Source: an uncultured Prochlorococcus sp. (lineage in GTDB: Bacteria; Cyanobacteriota; Cyanobacteriia; PCC-6307; Cyanobiaceae). Taken from it: 64,000 bases of DNA. The notes beneath the pieces are model-generated. The model saw only the letters and a list, made by a program, of their open reading frames with translations, ran no database searches and was not told where the DNA came from. Location: assembly GCA_902564535.1 (NCBI GenBank), contig CACFBG010000002.1, positions 1 through 64,000 on the forward strand, read 5' to 3'. This document shows positions 54,236 to 63,962 of this stretch, in pieces (position 1 is the first letter of the stretch; every line of letters starts with the position of its first letter). The position numbers were made by a program, and so were the translations under genes.

Positions 54236-54880
54236 ATGAATAATTTAAAAAATATTTTAAGCAAAGTAAACAAATATAGTTGCCCTAATTATTTAAATTT
54301 CCACTGTCATACTACTTGTAGCGACGGTAGTATGTCACCTTATGAACTTATTAAGAAAGCTCACGAAATCAAACTACAACACTTATCAATTACAGATCAT
54401 AATTCAATAGAAGCCTATTCAATAATTAATAATCTTACCAAAAATAAACTAATTAACAAAAAGCATCCTACTACCATTTGGTCTGGTATTGAGATAACTT
54501 GTTTGCTAAAGAGGTGTCTTGTTCATGTATTAGGATTTGGGTTTGATCTAAATAGCGATTTCATAAAACCATATATACAAGGTCATTCAGCTATTGGAGA
54601 AGATTTACAAGCAATTAATGTTGTAAAAGCTTTACATAAAGCAGGTGGGATGGCCTTTCTTGCTCATCCAGCAAGATATAGACTAAGTTTCAAAGAATTA
54701 ATTGAAGAAGCAATTCTTTTGGACTTTGATGGAGCCGAAGCTTGGTATGATTATAATCATAGTGAGTTTTGGATTCCTACACCTTTCATATGTGAAGAGA
54801 TAAATAATATGCTTTTATTGAAAAACAAATTATCTTGTTGTGGTACTGATTCTCACGGATTTAGTCTCTTAGGAAGATAA
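54236..54880 (+). CDS. PHP-domain phosphoesterase
   Basis: A 214-residue PHP-fold protein. Metal ligands appear in the order typical of the family: FHCHTTCSDG at the start, ITDHNSIEAY, GIEITC, FLAHPARY and CGTDSHGF near the end. This HxH..DH..E..H..DxH pattern suggests an active metal-dependent phosphoesterase of the PolC/TrpH type, as in 5'-3' nucleotide phosphatases. The real substrate is unknown. It follows uvrC by 38 bases, so they may be co-transcribed, and converges with cobN with 4 bases between stops. Confidence 0.9.
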   Translation: MNNLKNILSKVNKYSCPNYLNFHCHTTCSDGSMSPYELIKKAHEIKLQHLSITDHNSIEAYSIINNLTKNKLINKKHPTTIWSGIEITCLLKRCLVHVLGFGFDLNSDFIKPYIQGHSAIGEDLQAINVVKALHKAGGMAFLAHPARYRLSFKELIEEAILLDFDGAEAWYDYNHSEFWIPTPFICEEINNMLLLKNKLSCCGTDSHGFSLLGR

Positions 54881-54884
54881 TAAT

Positions 54885-57800
54885 TTAATTCTTTTCTATT
54901 TCATATTCTGACTTCAAAATTAATTGAGATATCATTTTCTTTTGTTCATCTGTAATTGTTTTCCATAAATTACGTTTAGAAGCTTCTAAAAATCTTTCTG
55001 AGATATCTCTTAAAACCCATGGGTTATTTTGTAAAAGAAAGGATACAGTTTCTTTATCATTTAACCATGTATTACATATTTCAGAATAACACCATCCAGG
55101 GACTTTATTTGTTGTTGAATCATAAGCAAATATATAATCTAAGGTAGCTCCCATTTCAAAAGCTCCCTTATAACCATGTTTTTTCATACCATTAATCCAC
55201 TTTGGATTAAGAACTCTACTTCTAACTACTTTGTCAATTTCCTTCTCTAGTTTATGTACCCTTGGTCTATTAAATCTTGAATTATCACCAAAATAAACTT
55301 CAGGAGTTTTTCCAGATATATTTTCTACTGCGGCTGATAATCCTCCGTGAAATTGATAATAATCATCAGAATCAAATATATCATGTTCTCTATTATCCTG
55401 ATTATGCATAACTACTTTAATATTTCTTAGGCATTCATTTAAGCCTGATTCATCCTCTACAGGCTCTGCATTTTTATTATATGCCCATTTGCTCCAAGCT
55501 ATATATGCTTTCGATAAATCTTTTTTAGTTTCCCAAGCACCAGAGTCTATTAAATGTTGAAGCCCAGCTCCATAAGAAGAAGGTGCTGACCCATATATTC
55601 GATTTTTAGTACCGCCTTCTCTGCAACTGAATGCTAATGGATTTAATTCTTTAGGTTCATCTAAGTTTTGTATAAGGCTTTGTGCTTTATATACACATGT
55701 TACTAGATTTGGAAAAGCATCTCTAAACATACCTGATATTCTTAATGTCACATCAACTCTTGGCCTATCTAATACACTTAAAGGAATAATTTCTAAATCA
55801 ACATACCTTCTAGTAGGTCCATCCCATTTTGGTTTAACACCTAATAATGCCAATAACTGGCAAATGTCTTCTCCACCATTTCTCATAGTTGATGTCCCCC
55901 AAACTGATAAAGCTAAATGGGTCAGATGCTGACCGTTGTTTTGAAAATACAATTCCAGTATATTTTCAGCAGATCTCTTTCCTATGTCCCATGCAGCTTC
56001 TGTAGGTAAACCTCTTAAATCAACGCTATAGAAATTTCTTCCAGTGGGTAATACTTCTGGTCGCCCTCTAGAAGGAGCTCCTGAGGGCCCACTTTTAACT
56101 CTTAAACCATTAATAGAATTAATTAACGATTTTTTTTCCTCTATTGCTGATTTGTTTAAATTAACCCAAACCTCCTTATCAATTTTATCAAGATAATTCT
56201 TACCTTTAGTTGAGATGGCCCAATCTTTTATGTTTCTAGGAAATTCGTCATAGTTAAAATCATTATTATCGACCCCAAATTTAAAGCATAATAAGGCATA
56301 AGCTTGTTCTTCTAACCAGTCAATAGCATGCCTAATTCTTAATGCTTTATTTTTTAAAAACATTGATAATATATTAATATCTTTTTTTACTAGATTTTGA
56401 TTCTCATCATCAATCCAAGGATCTAATTGTAATTCGAATAATCTAGCTAATTCTTGAGTAATTCCTGATCTACTATTTGTTGGGCATCTTATTATACATA
56501 AAAGAAGCTTTATCATTACTTTTGGTTCTGGTACTTGTCCAAATATATGTAATCCTGTTCTTATTTGTGATTCCTTTAATTCGCAAAGATAGGAATCTAT
56601 ATTATTTATTAAATCATTATCTAAGGATTTATTATTTTGGGATTTATCTATTAAATTATTATCATTTACAATCTTCAGAATAGATTGCTCTAAAAATGAT
56701 ATTCTTTCTGAATTGATTAAACTAGCTTCGTAATATTCATCCAACAGTGCTTCTAGAGTTTGAAGATCTCCATACAGTTCAGCTCTATCTAATGGAGGAG
56801 TAAGGTGATCTATAATAATTGAATTAGTTCTTCTTTTGGCTTGTGAACCTTCTCCTGGGTCATTAACTATAAAAGGATAAATATTAGGGATCGAGTCAAG
56901 GGTTAAATGAGGAAAACATTTATTACTAATACCAACACCTTTTCCTGGTAACCACTCTACTGTTCCATGTTTACCTAAATTTATAATTAAATTTGAATTA
57001 TTAATTTCTCTTATCCAAATATACTGAGCAAGATAAGCATGAGGTGGTGGTAAGTCAGGTGAATGAATATCTGAAGAATTTAATTTTTCATAGGATCTAG
57101 ATGGCTGTATTAAAATTGATAAGTTACCAAATTTGACTCCTATTATTGGAAAACCTAAATCTTCAAGATCTTGCGCTTTAGAAGGTATACCCCATTTATT
57201 TATAATTGGTTGTCTGACATCAGAAGGTAATTTGTTCCACCATAAGAGGTACTTATCAAGGGAGATATAATCTAAAGGTACTTTGTATCTACTTTCTATA
57301 TCATTAGTCCTTTTAGATAACAATAAGTTAATAATTTCATTTGAGGTATTAGGTAATTTCTTTGTTCCTAGATTATAATTACTTTCTTCCAACCATTTTA
57401 TAATGTTGATTAAACTATTAGGAGTATCTAGGCCAACACCATTAGCTATTCGTCCATTTCTTATTGGATAATTAGCTAATACAATTGAAATTATTTTGTC
57501 TCTATTTGAGATTTTTTGTAACTTTATTAATTTAGTAGAATATTGAACTAGCCAATTGATTCCTTCTTCGTATGGTGTTAATTTTGGGATTGTACTTTCT
57601 AGATTTGTATCTATATTTTTAAAATTTCTAAATGCACATGGTCTAGTAGTAATTCTACCATCCAGTTCTGGAAGAACTATCTGCAATGTTAAATCAAGGC
57701 TATTTAATCCTCTAGAATTTTTAATCCAATATTCCTTGCTATTGGTACTTGTAAGCATTTGAAGAATTGGAATATTAAGTTTATCGAAGGGGTTTTCCTG

Positions 57801-58604
57801 TGATTCAGAGCTAGAAATACAAGCGAAGGATGTAGCTGTTATTAAAAGATTTATTTTTTCTTTTATAAATATCTTAATGACTTTATCAAGTACGTTCTTA
57901 TCTTTAAGTGAACTTACTACTAAAGTTCTAGTAGAAATTTTATTCTCTATTAATTTATTATCCAATGTAATAGGAAAGTCGATATCATTTGACTTAAATA
58001 ATGATCTATAGTAAATAACACCAATTTTTAATTCGTAGTCTGTCTTCCAATTCCATTTATAAGGATCTTGTGATTTATCAACTCTAATATTTTTTGTATT
58101 AATCTCATTATTTATTAATAGATTTATAAGAAATTCTATTAGTTTTGTCATATTAAAAATTCCACCCTCTATTAACAACATTGCTAATAAATTTGAATCA
58201 TTTAGATTTAATTTATTTAGAGAATGTAGTTCAGTAAATTCTTCCTCTGTTCCTGATAATATGATTACAGATCTACTTTTATCTTCTTCTTGCCAGTATT
58301 TTAGTTGTTCAAGTCCGTAACTCCAGTGACCTCTCCCTCCTAATAGCCTTACTAAAATGATTTTGCTATCGTTAGCGGTTGTGGATAAGTAGTGATCAAT
58401 TTGAGCAGGATGTAGAAGATTATTTAAAGTTAAGGCCTTAAATAAAAATTTATATTTTGAAAATCTATTTTCGGATAATGCACCAGATAATGTAGATATA
58501 TCAGTTGAAGCACTGCTCAGGAATAATATTGGAGCTGATTTCTGCTCTATTAAGCTGATTTCGTCATTTGGCCCCTCAAAAGGTATGGTTAATATTTGAT
58601 GCAT
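54885..58604 (-). CDS. cobN: Cobaltochelatase subunit CobN
   Basis: A 1239-residue CobN, the large subunit of the ATP-dependent cobaltochelatase that inserts cobalt into the corrin ring during B12 synthesis. Recognisable parts are LRLLGGRGHWSYGLEQLKYW near the start, the central LGKHGTVEWLPGKGVGISNKCFP, the DLRGLPTEAAWDIGKRSAENIL segment, and the CobN/BchH-type WGTSTMRNGGEDICQLLALLGVKPKWD. Its relatives BchH and ChlH are the Mg-chelatase large subunits, but the sequence reads as CobN. It lies two genes from metH, a main user of B12. It diverges from ilvE. Confidence 0.93.
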   Translation of the reverse strand: MHQILTIPFEGPNDEISLIEQKSAPILFLSSASTDISTLSGALSENRFSKYKFLFKALTLNNLLHPAQIDHYLSTTANDSKIILVRLLGGRGHWSYGLEQLKYWQEEDKSRSVIILSGTEEEFTELHSLNKLNLNDSNLLAMLLIEGGIFNMTKLIEFLINLLINNEINTKNIRVDKSQDPYKWNWKTDYELKIGVIYYRSLFKSNDIDFPITLDNKLIENKISTRTLVVSSLKDKNVLDKVIKIFIKEKINLLITATSFACISSSESQENPFDKLNIPILQMLTSTNSKEYWIKNSRGLNSLDLTLQIVLPELDGRITTRPCAFRNFKNIDTNLESTIPKLTPYEEGINWLVQYSTKLIKLQKISNRDKIISIVLANYPIRNGRIANGVGLDTPNSLINIIKWLEESNYNLGTKKLPNTSNEIINLLLSKRTNDIESRYKVPLDYISLDKYLLWWNKLPSDVRQPIINKWGIPSKAQDLEDLGFPIIGVKFGNLSILIQPSRSYEKLNSSDIHSPDLPPPHAYLAQYIWIREINNSNLIINLGKHGTVEWLPGKGVGISNKCFPHLTLDSIPNIYPFIVNDPGEGSQAKRRTNSIIIDHLTPPLDRAELYGDLQTLEALLDEYYEASLINSERISFLEQSILKIVNDNNLIDKSQNNKSLDNDLINNIDSYLCELKESQIRTGLHIFGQVPEPKVMIKLLLCIIRCPTNSRSGITQELARLFELQLDPWIDDENQNLVKKDINILSMFLKNKALRIRHAIDWLEEQAYALLCFKFGVDNNDFNYDEFPRNIKDWAISTKGKNYLDKIDKEVWVNLNKSAIEEKKSLINSINGLRVKSGPSGAPSRGRPEVLPTGRNFYSVDLRGLPTEAAWDIGKRSAENILELYFQNNGQHLTHLALSVWGTSTMRNGGEDICQLLALLGVKPKWDGPTRRYVDLEIIPLSVLDRPRVDVTLRISGMFRDAFPNLVTCVYKAQSLIQNLDEPKELNPLAFSCREGGTKNRIYGSAPSSYGAGLQHLIDSGAWETKKDLSKAYIAWSKWAYNKNAEPVEDESGLNECLRNIKVVMHNQDNREHDIFDSDDYYQFHGGLSAAVENISGKTPEVYFGDNSRFNRPRVHKLEKEIDKVVRSRVLNPKWINGMKKHGYKGAFEMGATLDYIFAYDSTTNKVPGWCYSEICNTWLNDKETVSFLLQNNPWVLRDISERFLEASKRNLWKTITDEQKKMISQLILKSEYEIEKN

Positions 58605-58680
58605 TTAAATTTCTTAAGATTTTGGAGTAGATCAAGTAATGGGCTCTTAGAGCATTAGCAAAACAAGGCAGAATTTAGTT

Positions 58681-59598
58681 ATGCACCAGTTTCTACCATT
58701 TGCATGGTTCCAAGGCAAATGCGTCCCTTTTGAGGAAGCTCGAGTTTCAATTGCAACTCATGCTCTTCACTACGGTACAGCTGCTTTTGGTGGCATGAGA
58801 GCTATCCCTGATCCATCTAACAAGAGCTCAATTTTGTTATTTAGAGCAGATCGTCATGCTAAGCGTCTTTCGCAGAGCGCTCGTTTCCTCTTGAAGGATC
58901 TAGATGAAGAAGCTATTCTCACATCAATTACTAAGTTTATAAAAGCTAACTCGCCTACTAAGCCAATCTATTTAAGACCATTTATTTATACTAGTGATTT
59001 AGGAATTGCACCTAGATTACATGATATAGAAACTGATTTTTTTATTTATGGACTAGAACTAGGTGATTATCTTTCACCCGAAGGTGTTAGTTGTAGGTTT
59101 AGTAGTTGGGTAAGACAAGAAGATCGATCCCTTCCACTAAGAGGCAAGATAAGTGGAGCCTATATAACTAGTTCATTAGCTAAAACAGAAGCTGTAAAAA
59201 GTGGTTTTGATGAAGCTTTATTAATGAATAGTAAAGGTAAAGTAAGTGAAGCGAGTGGAATGAATTTATTTATGGTTAGGGATAGTAAATTAATAACTCC
59301 GGGAGTTGATCAAGATATACTTGAGGGAATTACCAGAGCAAGTGTGATTCATTTGGCTAAAGAAATGAACATAGAAGTAATAGAAAGACCTGTAGATAAA
59401 ACGGAATTATTTATATCAGATGAACTATTTCTAACAGGAACGGCAGCTAAAATAACTCCAATAAGACAAGTCGAATCAACGATTTTGAATACAAATAGAC
59501 CAATAATGAATAAACTCAAACTTAAATTAATTGAAATAACAGAAGGCAGAGATAAAAAATATGAAAATTGGATAACTAGAATTAATATTGCCGATTAA
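58681..59598 (+). CDS. ilvE: Branched-chain amino acid aminotransferase
   Basis: A 305-residue class-IV PLP aminotransferase for the last step of valine, leucine and isoleucine synthesis. The PLP-binding Lys is about residue 156 in LRGKISGAYITSSLAKTEA. The substrate-binding LHYGTAAFGGMRA and the signature GKVSEASGMNLFMVR with GITRASVIHLAKE follow, ending with DELFLTGTAAKITPI. It diverges from cobN (76 bases) and precedes metH by 55 bases on the same strand. Confidence 0.95.
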   Translation: MHQFLPFAWFQGKCVPFEEARVSIATHALHYGTAAFGGMRAIPDPSNKSSILLFRADRHAKRLSQSARFLLKDLDEEAILTSITKFIKANSPTKPIYLRPFIYTSDLGIAPRLHDIETDFFIYGLELGDYLSPEGVSCRFSSWVRQEDRSLPLRGKISGAYITSSLAKTEAVKSGFDEALLMNSKGKVSEASGMNLFMVRDSKLITPGVDQDILEGITRASVIHLAKEMNIEVIERPVDKTELFISDELFLTGTAAKITPIRQVESTILNTNRPIMNKLKLKLIEITEGRDKKYENWITRINIAD

Positions 59599-59653
59599 AA
59601 TATCATGAAACATTACTACTACTTCTTAAATTTAAATAATTATAATTTTAGCA

Positions 59654-62600
59654 ATGAATAATAATTCTATTTATAAGAAACAAGACTTTCTTTCTAGATT
59701 ATTAGATTACTCAAAATCTACTCTTATATTTGATGGTGCGATGGGTACCTCCTTACAAGAGGCTGAACTTAATTCTAGTGATTTTGGTGGTGATTCACTT
59801 GAAGGATGTAATGAAATACTTGTAATTAATAAACCAAATATAGTTAAGGATGTTCATAAAAAATTTCTTGTTGCTGGATGTGATGTTATAGAGACAAATA
59901 CATTCGGCGCTTCATCCATTGTTCTTAGTGAATATAATATTTCTGATCAAGCTTTTATAATTAATAAAGAAGCTGCACTAATAGCTAATGAATGCACAAA
60001 GCAATATTCAACTATAGATAAGCCGAGATATGTCGCGGGATCTATAGGCCCAACAACTAAACTCCCTACTCTTGGTCATATAAGTTTTAGTAAACTAAAG
60101 GAATCATATGAAGAACAAGCAAGGGGTTTATTAGAAGGAGGTATAGATCTATTTATAGTAGAAACTTGCCAAGATGTATTACAAATAAAAGCTGCTTTGC
60201 AAGCAGTTAAAGATAGTTGTAAAGAATATAATAAAAATATACCGATAATGGTTTCAGTTACAATGGAAACTAATGGTAAGATGTTAGTTGGTACTGATAT
60301 ACAAACAGTAATTACTATACTTCAACCTTATGATATTGATATTTTAGGATTGAACTGTGCTACTGGTCCTGAACAAATGAAGGACCACATTAAATACTTA
60401 TCAGAAAATTCACCTTTCATCATAAGTTGCATCCCAAATGCAGGACTACCAGAAAATGTTGGAGGTGTTGCTCATTATAGATTAACTCCTTTAGAATTAA
60501 AAATGCAATTAATGCATTTTATAAAAGACTTAGGAGTAAGAATAGTTGGAGGATGTTGTGGAACTACAGATAAACATATATCAAAACTATATGAATTAAC
60601 AAATGAGATTGATATAAAATCAATAAAAAATAGTAAATTTAATAAAATTAAAAATCAAAATAATTTAGGTTGTTCTTCTATATATAGTACAACTAACTAC
60701 AAACAAGATAACTCATTCCTCATAGTAGGAGAAAGATTAAATGCTAGCGGCTCGAAAAAAGTCAGGGAACTTTTAAATAATAATGATTGGGATGGATTAG
60801 TTGGAATAGCAAGATCTCAACTTAAAGAAAATGCTCATGTACTTGATGTAAATGTTGATTATGTAGGAAGGAATGGTAAAGAAGATATGACGGAATTAGT
60901 ATCTAGGCTTGTAACTACAGTTAATCTTCCTTTAATGCTTGATTCAACTGAATGGGATAAAATGGAAAGTGGTTTAAAAATAGCAGGTGGTAAATGTATA
61001 TTAAATTCTACTAATTATGAGGATGGTATTGATAGATTTAATAAAGTCGTAGAATTAGCAAGAGATTATGGAGCTGGAATTGTTGTAGGAACAATAGATG
61101 AAGAAGGTATGGCTAGAACTTCAAATAAGAAATATGAGATAGCTAAAAGAGCTATTTTAAATATACAAAAACATAAAATACAACTTGGAGATATATTTAT
61201 AGACCCTTTAGCATTGCCTATTTCTACAGGAATTGAGGAGGATAGAAATAATGCCAGTGAAACATTAGAAGCCATAAGATTAATAAAAGAAAGCTTTAAT
61301 GATGTACATATTATTCTAGGAGTATCTAATATTAGCTTTGGACTTAATCCAGCAGCAAGAATTACATTAAATTCTGTATTTTTGAATGATTGCTATAAAG
61401 CTGGCTTAGATAGTGCAATTATTTCGCCTTCAAAAATCCTTCCCTTAAATAAAATCTCAAATGAGCATAATGATATTTGCAGAGATTTAATTTATGACAG
61501 GAGGAAATTTGAAAACCAAATATGCATTTATGATCCATTAACTGAATTAACATCAGCTTTTGAAGGTGTGTCAACTAAAGAGGCAAGAGATAGTAAAAAG
61601 GTATTAAGTGAATTAAATATTGATGAAAGGCTTAAACAGCATATTATTGATGGAGAAAGAATTGGTTTAATAGAAACTCTTGAAGTTGCATTAAGTAAGT
61701 ACAATCCACTTGAAATTATCAACAACTATTTACTTTCTGGGATGAAAATAGTAGGTGATTTATTTGGCTCTGGTCAAATGCAATTACCATTTGTTCTTCA
61801 GTCAGCAGAAACTATGAAATCAGCTGTTTCTTATTTAGAACCTTTTATGGATAAAAATAATGAAAATAGTAAAAAAGGTACCTTACTTATAGCTACTGTT
61901 AAGGGTGATGTACATGATATAGGAAAGAATCTTGTTGACATTATATTAACTAATAATGGTTATGATGTTATAAATCTTGGAATCAAGCAAGAAGTTGGAG
62001 CAATTATAGAAGCACAAAAGAAATATAAGGCAGATTGTATAGCAATGAGTGGATTATTAGTTAAGTCGACAGCCTTTATGAAGGAAAATCTAGAAGCCTT
62101 TAATAAATCAAATATTTCTGTTCCAGTAATCTTAGGAGGAGCAGCATTAACACCTAGTTTTGTGAATAAGGACTGTAGTTATATTTATAAGGGCAAGCTT
62201 TTATATGGAAAGGATGCTTTTACTGATTTGAAATTTATGGAAGCTTATTGCAAAGCAAAACGAAGTAATAAATGGTCTGATGAAAAAGGATTCCTAGATA
62301 CTGTTGCTAAAGATATTCTATTAGGAGCTGATTATAAACCTAATAACATAATATTAAAAGGTAATGAAAATAAAGTTAATCACAATGAATCAAAAAATAT
62401 AGAAAATATTACATCAACATTCATCATAAAGGAGAAGTCAATCAAGCCCCCATTCATTGGCTCAAAAATAATTAAATCTAACGATATTCCAATTAAAGAT
62501 TTATTATTCTTTTTAGATAAAAAAGCTCTTTTTTCTGGGCAATGGCAAATGAAGAGAAATAGAGGGCAGGATATTAATCTATACAAACAATTTATTATAG

Positions 62601-63241
62601 ATAAAGCGGAACCAATTCTTAATCATTGGTTAGATAAAATAATAGATGAATCTTTATTAGATCCTTCAGTATCTTATGGTTATTTTAATTGTGCTAGTGA
62701 TGGTAATATTCTTAAAATTTATAAAGATGATGATTCTACTACATCAGGTCAATTCATATTTCCTAGACAAAGAAGTGGCAAAAGGCTTTGTATAGCAGAT
62801 TTTTATAATAGTTCAAAAGATAATAAATCTGCTGATATTATACCTATGCAAGCAGTTACGATGGGAGAAAAGGCAAGTAAATATGCACAATCGTTATTTG
62901 AAGCTGATAATTATAGTGAATATCTTTATTTTCATGGTTTAGCAGTTCAATTAGCAGAGGCTCTGGCTGAATGGACTCATTCTAAAATAAGAAAAGAATG
63001 TGGTTTTTCAGATAATGATGGAGTAAAAAATAATGACATTATCAATCAAAATTATAGAGGGTGCAGATTTTCCTTTGGATATCCTGCCTGTCCAAATGTA
63101 TCTGACTCTGCACTGCAACTAGATTTACTTAATGCAGATAAAATTAATCTTCGAATTGATTCTTCTGATCAACTTCATCCAGAACAAAGTACTACTGCTA
63201 TTGTAGCTTTACATAGTCAGGCCAGACACTTTAGTATTTAA
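59654..63241 (+). CDS. metH: B12-dependent methionine synthase
   Basis: A 1195-residue four-module MetH, transferring methyl from methyltetrahydrofolate to homocysteine through cobalamin. Module 1 (to about 320) has the zinc cysteines in LNCATG and GGCCGTTDK (about 299-306). Module 2 (about 350-620) is the pterin-binding barrel, starting VGERLNASGSKK. Module 3 (about 640-880) binds B12 through DVHDIGKN (about 752-759), including the lower-axial His. Module 4 (about 930-1195) is the AdoMet reactivation domain, ending RFSFGYPACPN and ALHSQARHFSI. All modules are complete. No B12 riboswitch fits in the short 55-base gap upstream. Confidence 0.97.
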   Translation: MNNNSIYKKQDFLSRLLDYSKSTLIFDGAMGTSLQEAELNSSDFGGDSLEGCNEILVINKPNIVKDVHKKFLVAGCDVIETNTFGASSIVLSEYNISDQAFIINKEAALIANECTKQYSTIDKPRYVAGSIGPTTKLPTLGHISFSKLKESYEEQARGLLEGGIDLFIVETCQDVLQIKAALQAVKDSCKEYNKNIPIMVSVTMETNGKMLVGTDIQTVITILQPYDIDILGLNCATGPEQMKDHIKYLSENSPFIISCIPNAGLPENVGGVAHYRLTPLELKMQLMHFIKDLGVRIVGGCCGTTDKHISKLYELTNEIDIKSIKNSKFNKIKNQNNLGCSSIYSTTNYKQDNSFLIVGERLNASGSKKVRELLNNNDWDGLVGIARSQLKENAHVLDVNVDYVGRNGKEDMTELVSRLVTTVNLPLMLDSTEWDKMESGLKIAGGKCILNSTNYEDGIDRFNKVVELARDYGAGIVVGTIDEEGMARTSNKKYEIAKRAILNIQKHKIQLGDIFIDPLALPISTGIEEDRNNASETLEAIRLIKESFNDVHIILGVSNISFGLNPAARITLNSVFLNDCYKAGLDSAIISPSKILPLNKISNEHNDICRDLIYDRRKFENQICIYDPLTELTSAFEGVSTKEARDSKKVLSELNIDERLKQHIIDGERIGLIETLEVALSKYNPLEIINNYLLSGMKIVGDLFGSGQMQLPFVLQSAETMKSAVSYLEPFMDKNNENSKKGTLLIATVKGDVHDIGKNLVDIILTNNGYDVINLGIKQEVGAIIEAQKKYKADCIAMSGLLVKSTAFMKENLEAFNKSNISVPVILGGAALTPSFVNKDCSYIYKGKLLYGKDAFTDLKFMEAYCKAKRSNKWSDEKGFLDTVAKDILLGADYKPNNIILKGNENKVNHNESKNIENITSTFIIKEKSIKPPFIGSKIIKSNDIPIKDLLFFLDKKALFSGQWQMKRNRGQDINLYKQFIIDKAEPILNHWLDKIIDESLLDPSVSYGYFNCASDGNILKIYKDDDSTTSGQFIFPRQRSGKRLCIADFYNSSKDNKSADIIPMQAVTMGEKASKYAQSLFEADNYSEYLYFHGLAVQLAEALAEWTHSKIRKECGFSDNDGVKNNDIINQNYRGCRFSFGYPACPNVSDSALQLDLLNADKINLRIDSSDQLHPEQSTTAIVALHSQARHFSI

Positions 63242-63341
63242 TTTATTATTTAAATATTAAATTAAATACCATATTAAAACTAGCGAAATTACGCCAGTAA
63301 TAATACAGAGCAATTGGGTGCATTATAGCTAGGAGTAAACC

Positions 63342-63572
63342 CTAGTCTTTGCAAAGGGTTTCCAAGGTGTCAATCACTTCTTGTTGGAACTCCTCAAGAT
63401 ATTCCGAATCACTGAGGTCTAGCCCCTCTCCGGCAGCATTTTGAGTTAGCTCTTGAAAGTGAAAGGCACCTTCACCATTTGCTAAAAATTCGATAGCTGA
63501 AGTTTCACCACTCTCACGAAAAGAATCGCACAGAGCTAGGAAAGCAGCATCTTCTGTGAACTCCCAGTCCAT
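63342..63572 (-). CDS. Conserved acidic small protein, 76 residues
   Basis: An acidic, soluble-looking 76-residue protein (MDWEFTEDAAFLALCDSF, then FLANGEGAFHFQELTQNA, then SEYLEEFQQEVIDTLETLC). It resembles small hypothetical proteins conserved in marine picocyanobacteria; I cannot assign a function. Helical prediction is strong at both ends with a Gly/Asn-rich turn in the middle. Two Cys residues are present. It is transcribed toward metH with a 100-base gap. An inverted repeat (AAACCC and GGGTTT) spans its stop codon and could help end transcription. Confidence 0.68.
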   Translation of the reverse strand: MDWEFTEDAAFLALCDSFRESGETSAIEFLANGEGAFHFQELTQNAAGEGLDLSDSEYLEEFQQEVIDTLETLCKD

Positions 63573-63858
63573 TTAGGAAGTATTACTGATTGACGTTTAA
63601 CCCCTTCCCCCCTGTATTCGTCAAGCATTAATGGACAGAATTTGATAATTACACTGGCTTAAACAATTCATTTATCACTTTCGGATGAGCTAAAAGTCCT
63701 TTAATTACAGCCTTTTTAGAGAATTTAACGAAAGTATTAAATTTTTAAAAAAAAATTACTAATTCATAAATGGAGAAGAAAAACCTGTTTTCTTACGATT
63801 AATTTGTGCGGCTAGAAAATCATTAGGTTGCGCTTTCTGATATTGTTAAAATTCCTAT

Positions 63859-63941
63859 AAGGCGAACTAGGCCCGCAGAGGCCATTTCCTCGCCCTTAGA
63901 AGCAATTCAAGATGCTTCTAAAGGTAGAAGTTTATTTTTTT
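63859..63941 (+). ncRNA. Candidate structured RNA or leader
   Basis: Reading the plus strand, three stems follow each other. First, GGCGA (63861-63865) pairs with TCGCC (63890-63894), enclosing GGCC (63870-63873) paired with GGCC (63880-63883). Second, TTAGAAGCA (63896-63904) pairs with TGCTTCTAA (63913-63921) around an 8-base loop. Third, CTTCTA and TAGAAG form a terminator stem. The last two compete for the same bases. The 5' limit is unknown. It could be a small RNA or the leader of a gene beyond the window; no known RNA family was recognised. Confidence 0.35.
63915..63941 (+). terminator. Intrinsic terminator-like hairpin
   Basis: CTTCTA (63915-63920), loop AAGG (63921-63924), TAGAAG (63925-63930), then TTTATTTTTTT (63931-63941). 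The stem is only 6 bp and AT-rich, but the T-tract is good. The 5' arm can instead pair with TAGAAGCA just upstream, so the terminator has a mutually exclusive partner. Confidence 0.5.
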
Positions 63942-63962
63942 GATATGAAGCCCTTCTAAAGG
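63915..63962 (+). repeat. Short direct repeat CTTCTAAAGG
   Basis: The 10-mer CTTCTAAAGG occurs at 63915-63924 and again at 63953-63962, 38 bases apart. Each copy is flanked by sequence that can fold back on it (TAGAAG after the first, CCTTC after the second), so both may nucleate small hairpins. Confidence 0.6.

Noticed and set aside
59599-59653. Cobalamin riboswitch in front of metH
   Set aside because: The gap is 55 bases, much too short for the aptamer, and no B12-box was seen.
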